Shown: positions 12,320-16,903 of the stretch, one piece after another
Position numbering within the stretch: position 1 is the first letter of the stretch
Layout of the letters: each line of letters starts with the position of its first letter
Assembly (NCBI GenBank): GCA_902826945.1
Contig: CADEGS010000081.1
Coordinates: 1 to 16,903 of the forward strand
Reading direction: 5' to 3'
Origin: an uncultured bacterium
GTDB lineage: Bacteria > Planctomycetota > UBA1135 > GCA-002686595
Length of the DNA: 16,903 nt
Program-made: the position numbers and the translations under genes
The notes under the pieces: generated by a model
The model's input: only the letters and a program-made list of their open reading frames with translations
Database searches by the model: none
What the model was told of the DNA's origin: nothing

Positions 12320-13780
12320 CTACAGCACGAAGTTGACCTTGGCGCCGAGAATGAGGAACTGGTTCACGAGGTTGGGCTCGAGCACGACGTCGAGCCGGCT
12401 CGGGTTGGTCGCGTTGCGCTCGACGAGCAGCGCCGCCTTGAAGGCGTCGAGGTCCTCGAGGAGCCCCTGCCGCTGCCACTCGGCCGCCAGCGAGATCACG
12501 AGCCCGCGCGCCTCCGCCGGCGTGACGACGACCTGCCCCGGCCCGAACGCGGCCGAGCTGTTGGCGAGCTTCGCGCGGGGGTAGCGCAGCGCGAACTCCT
12601 GGCGCAGGTCGTAGCGGAACCGCGAGAGCGTGTAGAGCGTGGCGACGTCGAGAAAACTCGCGTCGTCCGCGCCCGCGGGGGACGTCTGGTAGGTCGTGAT
12701 GACGCGCTCGAGCTGCACGACGCCCGCCACGACGGTGAAGGTCGAGATCCCGTCGAAGAGCAGCGCGTCGCGCTCGGCGTACGTGAAGGCGTCGCGCTGC
12801 ACCGGGCCGAGCAGCCCCGGCACCGGGAGGCGGGCGAAGCCGCGCGCCGGGTCCGCGCTCGCGGCCGCGGCGACCTGCGCGGCGACGCCGGCGGCCCACT
12901 CCCAGGGCGGCGCCGGCGAGAGGTCGTGCCCCATGACCGAGACGTGCCGGCTGTTTTTGGCCGCGCCGTAGGTGAGGAGCGCCGACTGCGTCGCGCGCCG
13001 CGCGAGGATCGCGACGCCCTCGATCTGGCGGTCCGCGCGGAAGCGGCTCGCGAGCTCGAGGTCGAGGGCCGCGTGCGTCGCGTCGTCCGAGTAGCCGACG
13101 GCCAGCGTGTTGAACTGCTCGTCCCCGAGCACCGCGAAGACCGCCGCCACGTCGGGGTTCGCGCTGCCGCCGCTCATCGCGGTGACGGTGGCGGAGAGGC
13201 CGATCGGCAGGAACTCGTCCGCGAAGAGGTTCAGGCGGAGGTCGAGGCCGTTGCCCTCGCTGCCCTTGTTGCGCGCCGTGAGGTTGACCGAGCCGGCGAC
13301 GCCGGCGGCGGTCGCGTAGCGGTCGGGGTCGGCCTGGATCGCCGCGGCGACCGCGGTCGCGACCTGCGTCGCGGTGAGCCCCGCCGTCACGGCGACGCGG
13401 TAGCGCCGGCCGCCGACGTAGAGCGCGACCGTGCCCGCCTGCGAGGGGCTGCCGGAGAAGGCGACGCTGCCGGTCGCGGCGACCGAGCCCGCGGCGTCGT
13501 CCTGCGCGATGAACGTGACCGGCGTGTTCCGGTTCCCGAGGAACCAGAGTTTCGCCATGCCGTGGATCACGGAGCCGCGCCCGAAGAACGCCGCGACCTC
13601 GTCGGCCGTCGTCGCCGTGCGCGGGAGCAGCTCGGCGACCTGCCCCGTCGAGAGGCGGTTGCCGACCACGAGCACGCGGTGCGGCTGCACGCCCGAGTCG
13701 AGCGCCGCGCGCGTCGCGTCGAACTCGACGGAGAAGAACGGGACCCGGCTCGCGACCGGGATCTCATTGAAGTCAACCAT
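12320..13780 (-). CDS. Contractile tail sheath protein, Mu gpL-like, 486 aa
   Basis: The protein starts MVDFNEIPVASRVPFFSVEFD, the recognisable beginning of Mu-type sheath proteins (I......RVPG...EFD), followed by HRVLVVGNRLSTGQVA and TADEVAAFFGRGSVIHGMA. A central variable beta domain (about 105-200) contains VGGRRYRVAVTAGLTATQVATAVAAAI. The conserved C-terminal part has ATLYTLSRFRYDLRQEFALRYPRAKLAN and ARGLVISLAAEWQRQGLLED, typical of sheath subunits, with the last strand (LGAKVNFVL) likely used for subunit linking. ATG at 13780 overlaps DUF2635 by 8 nt and has AGGAG 8 nt upstream. Length is close to Mu L (about 495 aa). Confidence 0.94.
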   Translation of the reverse strand: MVDFNEIPVASRVPFFSVEFDATRAALDSGVQPHRVLVVGNRLSTGQVAELLPRTATTADEVAAFFGRGSVIHGMAKLWFLGNRNTPVTFIAQDDAAGSVAATGSVAFSGSPSQAGTVALYVGGRRYRVAVTAGLTATQVATAVAAAIQADPDRYATAAGVAGSVNLTARNKGSEGNGLDLRLNLFADEFLPIGLSATVTAMSGGSANPDVAAVFAVLGDEQFNTLAVGYSDDATHAALDLELASRFRADRQIEGVAILARRATQSALLTYGAAKNSRHVSVMGHDLSPAPPWEWAAGVAAQVAAAASADPARGFARLPVPGLLGPVQRDAFTYAERDALLFDGISTFTVVAGVVQLERVITTYQTSPAGADDASFLDVATLYTLSRFRYDLRQEFALRYPRAKLANSSAAFGPGQVVVTPAEARGLVISLAAEWQRQGLLEDLDAFKAALLVERNATNPSRLDVVLEPNLVNQFLILGAKVNFVL

Positions 13781-14024
13781 CGTCGCGGCTCCTGCGCTTC
13801 TCGGCGCGCTCCGCGCGCTCCTCGGGGACGATCTCGACGTCGCCGGCGTTCAGGCGCCGGCGCCAGTACGTGGAGAGCTGGACGAGCTCGCCGTCCTCGC
13901 TCAGGTAGCGCCCGCGCTGCGCGGGGTGCGCGACGCGCAGGCGCTGGTGCCGCGCGCCGGCGAGGTCGGTCCAGGGCTCGCACGCGCGCGGGCGGAGCCG
14001 GACCTGTTCGGGCATGGTGGTCAT
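13773..14024 (-). CDS. DUF2635 family protein (Mu gp38 position), 83 aa
   Basis: ATG at 14024 lies in the ATGA shared with the terminator stop; ATG at codon 4 is an alternative. The C-terminal half RYLSEDGELVQLSTYWRRRLNAGDVEIV carries the DUF2635 signature (G..V.....YW.RRL..GDV). Members sit directly before the tail sheath gene in Mu-like phages and have no firm function, so a tail-assembly role is assumed from position. The C-terminal tail is highly charged (EERAERAEKRRSRDDG), and the ribosome site for the sheath gene lies within it. Confidence 0.82.
   Translation of the reverse strand: MTTMPEQVRLRPRACEPWTDLAGARHQRLRVAHPAQRGRYLSEDGELVQLSTYWRRRLNAGDVEIVPEERAERAEKRRSRDDG
13789..13793 (-). promoter_or_regulatory. 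Ribosome binding site AGGAG for the sheath gene
   Basis: AGGAG on the minus strand lies 8 nt before the sheath ATG (13780), inside the end of the DUF2635 gene. It is among the best Shine-Dalgarno matches in the late operon, fitting a high-copy structural protein. Confidence 0.6.
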
Positions 14025-14593
14025 GGGTCGAGCTCGATTGTGGTCTCGAAGCCGGGGGGAGGGAAGTCGAACGCGAAGCCGAGCTCGCGCAGAGCGCTCG
14101 CCTGGTCGTCGAGCGCCTCGTCGGTCTGCGGGTCGAGGTAGGCGACCGACCAGCGCAGGCGGCCCCACCCGAGGAGCGGCTCCCCCTGCGCGTCGCGGTC
14201 GGCGTCGAAGCCGGCGGGCCCCGTGCGCTCGTCGTCCTGGATCTCGACCGCGCCGATGAGGCGAGGCAGGAGGCGGTGCCGGCGCAGGACCTGGCGGGCC
14301 TGCTCGAGCACGTCGTCGACGAGGTCCTGGTGCCGCAGTCCCGCGGCGAGCTGGTCCTCGTTCAACGGGTCCGCGACGACCTCGATCCCGAACTCGGCGA
14401 CGGCGAGGTAGACGAGCGGCGAGTCGACCACGGCCGCGGGGGGCTGCTCGCCGAGCACGTAGACGCACAGCGCGGGAAGCTGGCGCACGTGCACGCGCTC
14501 GGCGCGGTCGTCGAAGACGCGGTCCTCGCAGTAGGTCGCGCCGGTCAGGAGGTTGACGAGCTCCTTTCGGATCGCCTTGCGCGCGAGGCTCAC
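14021..14593 (-). CDS. Tail terminator-like protein (lambda gpU / Mu gp37 position), 190 aa
   Basis: GTG start at 14593 overlaps the preceding stop by 4 nt. The sequence follows the gpU-like layout: RKAIRKELVNLLTGAT, then VFDDRAERVHVRQLPALCVYVLGEQP, a Ser/Pro turn (VVDSPLVYLAVAEFGIEVV) with the IEV strand, a helix with DDVLEQARQVLRR, and a late W..AYL strand (LRWSVAYLD). Proteins of this fold form the ring that stops tail tube growth and joins tail to head. At 190 aa it is longer than lambda gpU (131 aa), mainly through an insertion of about 40 residues around AVEIQDDERTG and a C-terminal tail. Its position before gp38 and sheath matches Mu K. Confidence 0.72.
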   Translation of the reverse strand: MSLARKAIRKELVNLLTGATYCEDRVFDDRAERVHVRQLPALCVYVLGEQPPAAVVDSPLVYLAVAEFGIEVVADPLNEDQLAAGLRHQDLVDDVLEQARQVLRRHRLLPRLIGAVEIQDDERTGPAGFDADRDAQGEPLLGWGRLRWSVAYLDPQTDEALDDQASALRELGFAFDFPPPGFETTIELDP

Positions 14594-14952
14594 GGCGCGG
14601 CGCCCTCGAGCTGGCCGACGAGCCGCACCATGCCGTCGCCGTCGTGCTCGACGTCGGACACGCGGTAGCGGTTCCCGCGCGCGACGAAGCGCCAGGCGCG
14701 GCGCCCGTCGTGCATCCGGTAGAGCTCCTCGGCGTCGACGGGCAGGTCCGCGAGCCGCACGAGCAGGCGGGGCTTCGCGACCGCGACCGAGACGTCTCCG
14801 CCGGAGGGGAAGAACGAGTCCTCGCGCTCGGTGAAGATCCCCGCGACCTCGAGCGGCGCGGTGCCGTCGGCGGGCTCGAGCGTGGCGGGCTCCGCGAGGT
14901 CGGAGCCCGCCACGGCGTCGTTGAGCGAGCGCATCATGTCGTCCCAGCTCAC
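14590..14952 (-). CDS. Head completion / head-tail joining protein (lambda FII-like, Mu gp36 position), 120 aa
   Basis: GTG start at 14952 with no clear ribosome site, after a hairpin-containing gap. The protein starts with a short helix (MSWDDMMRSLNDAVAG), followed by LEVAGIFTEREDSFFPSGGDVSVAVAKPRLLVRLADLP and GRRAWRFVARGNRYRVSDVEHDGDGMVRLVGQLE. This strand order (short helix, GIF.... then SV....P.L.VR..D, then Y.V.....DG.G...L.L) is that of lambda FII-type adaptors that prepare filled heads for tail joining. Overall identity to FII is low, so the call rests on pattern plus gene order between the cement and terminator genes. Confidence 0.68.
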   Translation of the reverse strand: MSWDDMMRSLNDAVAGSDLAEPATLEPADGTAPLEVAGIFTEREDSFFPSGGDVSVAVAKPRLLVRLADLPVDAEELYRMHDGRRAWRFVARGNRYRVSDVEHDGDGMVRLVGQLEGAAP

Positions 14953-14960
14953 GGCAGGAG

Positions 14961-14994
14961 CCGGGGGCCGCGCCGCGAGGCGCGCGCGCCCCGG
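14961..14994 (-). promoter_or_regulatory. Hairpin after the capsid cement gene
   Basis: Outer arms 14961-14966 (CCGGGG) and 14989-14994 (CCCCGG) and inner arms 14969-14974 and 14979-14984 (CGCGCC with GGCGCG) form 6+6 bp with a 2x4 internal loop and a 4-nt loop. It starts 10 nt after the cement stop (15005-15007) and precedes the head completion GTG (14952). No U-tract follows. Confidence 0.55.
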
Positions 14995-15004
14995 CGGCGC
15001 GGTC

Positions 15005-15337
15005 TTAGAACGAGCTCCGCATGCGCACGGTGCAGGTCGCGACGCCGTTCGCCTTCGCCTGCGTGAAGACCCCGGCGTCGACGTTGGCGCCCGCCGTGGT
15101 CGTCATGCGGCGGTTCCCGACGTCCCAGTAGGCCTTCGCGCCCTGCGCGGGCGTGTCGGTCGAGAGAGCGGCGAACTGGAACTCGCCGCCGACGACCAGG
15201 ACGCACCCGGTGTCGCCGCTCGCGTAGTCCTGGAGCGCGACGCCGACGGTCACGCCGATGAGCAGCGGCTCGCCGCCGTGGATCGTCGCGCCGGCGGTGA
15301 AGAGGATTCGGTCGCCGCTCGAGCGGAAGTTTTGCAT
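15005..15337 (-). CDS. Capsid cement / decoration protein (DUF2190 family), 110 aa
   Basis: ATG at 15337 with GAGGA about 9 nt upstream. The segments GDRILFTAGATIHGGEPLLIGVTVGVALQDYASGDTGCVLVVGGEFQFA and DTPAQGAKAYWDVGNRRMTTT match the DUF2190 pattern (AG..I..G.........GVA......G......G.......A.....GA..YWD......T). Family members coat the capsid as trimers at expansion and stabilise it; the small all-beta size and the position right after the major capsid gene agree. The chain ends VRMRSSF. It is expected in hundreds of copies, and its gene is bracketed by hairpins on both sides. Confidence 0.85.
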   Translation of the reverse strand: MQNFRSSGDRILFTAGATIHGGEPLLIGVTVGVALQDYASGDTGCVLVVGGEFQFAALSTDTPAQGAKAYWDVGNRRMTTTAGANVDAGVFTQAKANGVATCTVRMRSSF

Positions 15338-15381
15338 GGGTTCAGGTCCTCGGGCCGGCGCAGGTGGTCGTGGGTCGGGTG

Positions 15382-15426
15382 GCGGGCCGCCGCGCGCGCT
15401 GCGCCACTCGGCGCGCGGCGGCCCGC
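15382..15426 (-). promoter_or_regulatory. 16-bp perfect hairpin just after the major capsid stop
   Basis: Arms 15382-15397 and 15411-15426 are perfect reverse complements (16 bp, all G/C) around a 13-nt loop at 15398-15410. The stem begins 7 nt after the capsid stop codon (15434-15436). The minus strand after the stem reads CACCCGACCC, so it lacks the T-run of an intrinsic terminator. mRNA 3'-end protection or partial attenuation is more likely. Confidence 0.72.
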
Positions 15427-15433
15427 GGGGAGA

Positions 15434-16903
15434 TCAGGAGCCGGTCGAGCGGTACCAGGCGACGAACTCGGTCACGGCGAGCGCGACTTCGTGGATCGCC
15501 CGGAACTCCATGCCGAGGACCTCCCAGCCCTCGCGCATGGAGAGCTGCGGCCCCTCCTGGCCGTTCAGGTAGGCCCGCTCGAAGACCGAGACCTGCGAGG
15601 GGTTGGCGGTGCCGTACCACTGGACGGCCGAGGCCGCCTGCAGGCGCGCCTCGGAGATCACGCCCATGATCGACGAGCGCAGCGGGTTGGTGTGCGTCGG
15701 CGAGTCGGGGACGAGCGCCTCGAGCATCTGGCGCGCGACGACCTCGAGCGAGGGGGGCACGACGAGATACCCCATGTCGAGGTTGATGAACTCGCCGGCG
15801 AGGCCGGTCTGGTTGCGCATCGTCGAGAGCCACAGGTCGAGGCCCGTCGCGGCCGTGCCGATCGTGATTGCACCCGTCCCGACGTTCTTGTGCGTCGCGT
15901 GGAAGAGCGTGACGCCGTCGCCCAGGACGACGTTCCCGGTGACGAGACCCCAGGCGAGGTCCGACTCGAGGCGCGAGCTCGCGTTCCCGAACCGGCGGTT
16001 CACGTCGGACAGCGCCTCGAGGTCGTCGTTCACCATCGCTTGGCGGGTGAACGGCAGGATCCGCGAGTAGGTGCCGATCGCGTACGTCTCGGCCGAGTCG
16101 GGCAGGCTCCCGCGCGTAATCTCCGCGCCCTCGGGCACGAGCAGGAGGCTCGGGGCGTTGGCGAGCTGCACGCGCGTCATGGGCTTGAAGTCGCGCGCGA
16201 CGCGGGGCGTCACGAGCGGCTCGAAGGTCCGGCGCGACTCGTCGTAGCCCTGGCGCATGCTCTTGTTGGCGACGTTCGCGAGCAGCGCGGAGAAGTCGCT
16301 CGTGGCGATCCCCCCGCCGCTGCGCACGCCGACGTTGAGCGAGCGCGAGGCGCCGCCGACCAGGTCGACGCCCTGGTAGGTGCGCGAGAGCGCGGCCTCG
16401 AGGATGTCCTCGACGCCCATCTGCGCGGTGCGCACGCCGCGCGCCTGCAGGCAGCGCTCGGCGACCTCGACCAGGCGGCGGCCGACGAAGGCGCGGGAGT
16501 CTTCGCTCGGGCGCACGCGAGCGCCGAGCGCGCCCTCCGCGGTCCGCGAGCGCACGCCGCAGCGCACGTCGAAGGCCGCGTCGATCGCGCGCCAGAGCTT
16601 CTCCTCCTCCGCGGCGACGACGGTCGTCTGCGCGCGCACGGGCTGCGTCGCCTGGCGGGCGACCACGTGCTCGACCGCGGCCGCGCGAGCGGCGTCGAGG
16701 CTCGTGCCCTGCGCGATCAGGTTCGCGACCGTGTCGTCGGGGAGCTGCCACGAGCGCCCGAGCTCCTGGATCCCGAGCACGCGCGCGCGCTCGGCGCGGA
16801 TCCCCGCGACGTCGGGCGCCGTCGCCGTGGCGGCCGGCGCCGCCGGCGCGGCCGCGGCCGGCTGGCGCTGCGCCGCGCGCGCGGCCGCGGGCTCCGCCGG
16901 GGG
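15434..16903 (-). CDS. Major capsid protein, C-terminal part of a prohead protease/capsid fusion (partial at right edge)
   Basis: The frame is open to the window edge, so the gene starts outside. An internal GTG at 16780 is not the true start, because coding continues upstream as a Pro/Ala-rich linker and then GIRAERARVLGIQELGR. This linker plus ERARV..I..LGR motif is typical of proteins in which an HK97-type prohead protease is fused to the capsid protein. The capsid domain shows DFSALLANVANKSMRQGYDES, VPEGAEITRGSLPDSAETYAIGTYSRI and FTRQAMVNDDLEALSDV. Then come RRFGNASSRLESDLAWGLVTGN and VTLFHATHKNVG, and near the end VVPPSLEVVARQMLEALV. All are HK97-fold/Mu gpT-like signatures. After protease cleavage it would form the head shell. 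489 residues are visible. Confidence 0.88.
   Translation of the reverse strand, partial: PPAEPAAARAAQRQPAAAAPAAPAATATAPDVAGIRAERARVLGIQELGRSWQLPDDTVANLIAQGTSLDAARAAAVEHVVARQATQPVRAQTTVVAAEEEKLWRAIDAAFDVRCGVRSRTAEGALGARVRPSEDSRAFVGRRLVEVAERCLQARGVRTAQMGVEDILEAALSRTYQGVDLVGGASRSLNVGVRSGGGIATSDFSALLANVANKSMRQGYDESRRTFEPLVTPRVARDFKPMTRVQLANAPSLLLVPEGAEITRGSLPDSAETYAIGTYSRILPFTRQAMVNDDLEALSDVNRRFGNASSRLESDLAWGLVTGNVVLGDGVTLFHATHKNVGTGAITIGTAATGLDLWLSTMRNQTGLAGEFINLDMGYLVVPPSLEVVARQMLEALVPDSPTHTNPLRSSIMGVISEARLQAASAVQWYGTANPSQVSVFERAYLNGQEGPQLSMREGWEVLGMEFRAIHEVALAVTEFVAWYRSTGS

Noticed and set aside
9664..12336. Very long open frame on the plus strand (about 890 codons) opposite the tape measure, chaperone and tube genes
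   Set aside because: It is Arg/Glu/Asp/Ala-rich with no domain pattern and lies antisense to well-recognised tail genes. Such frames arise because GC-rich codons leave few stops on the opposite strand.
12275..14668. Long plus-strand open frame (about 797 codons) opposite sheath, gp38, terminator and tube genes
   Set aside because: Same reason: antisense to the Mu L-like sheath, highly charged composition and no recognisable fold.
15382..15426. Post-capsid hairpin as an intrinsic terminator
   Set aside because: The minus strand after the stem is CACCCGACCC with no T-tract, and at least 18 late genes without visible promoters lie downstream, so full termination here is unlikely.
16738..16780. 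GTG at 16780 as the start of the capsid gene
   Set aside because: The reading frame stays open to the window edge with a Pro/Ala-rich linker and an ERARV motif known from protease/capsid fusions. The GTG is an internal Val codon.
1..16903. Interpretation as a tailocin or a T6SS-like injection locus because of the sheath, tube, spike and PAAR genes
   Set aside because: Capsid, cement, head completion, tail terminator, tape measure and chaperone genes are all present, and no TssB/C, ClpV or membrane complex gene is seen. A complete phage morphogenesis module is the simpler reading.

Overview
The window carries the morphogenesis half of a Mu-like contractile-tailed bacteriophage (or prophage) from a very GC-rich host, roughly three quarters G+C by eye, with coding regions almost saturated in G/C at third codon positions. 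No host gene, tRNA, integrase or transposase lies inside the window. The host can only be guessed as a high-GC bacterium (myxobacteria, other high-GC proteobacteria and actinobacteria would all fit), and whether the element transposes like Mu cannot be said.

The minus strand from the right edge down to 1333 reads as one late operon in the gene order of phage Mu. It runs: prohead protease/major capsid fusion (cut by the window edge); a capsid cement protein (Mu 35 position); a lambda FII-like head completion protein; a tail terminator; a DUF2635 protein (Mu gp38); tail sheath (L); tail tube (M); tail assembly chaperone with a programmed -1 frameshift; tape measure; DNA-circularisation/baseplate protein (N); baseplate hub (P/gp44); spike (gp45); a PAAR tip protein; gp46; gp47 (baseplate J); gp48; a jelly-roll tail fibre; then three small membrane proteins that are probably the lysis-membrane genes (holin/spanin candidates, with no endolysin in view).

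At the left end, 25-1336 on the plus strand holds a run of small genes linked by 4-nt GTGA overlaps: an unrecognised 188-aa protein, a single-TM coiled-coil protein, a zinc-ribbon protein and a short gene that appears frameshifted. This run converges on the late operon, and the two transcription units meet at a CTAG that is the stop codon on both strands.

Most late genes overlap by 1-8 nt or are separated by only a few bases. The only gaps above 30 nt follow the major capsid, cement, sheath, tube and tail-chaperone genes. Four of these five gaps contain strong GC-rich inverted repeats. The gap before the tape measure gene holds two mutually exclusive structures that share one arm. These hairpins, the T TTT TTG frameshift site and the split spike/PAAR tip are the most interesting signals. 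I see no convincing promoter, tRNA, CRISPR, IS element or attachment site.
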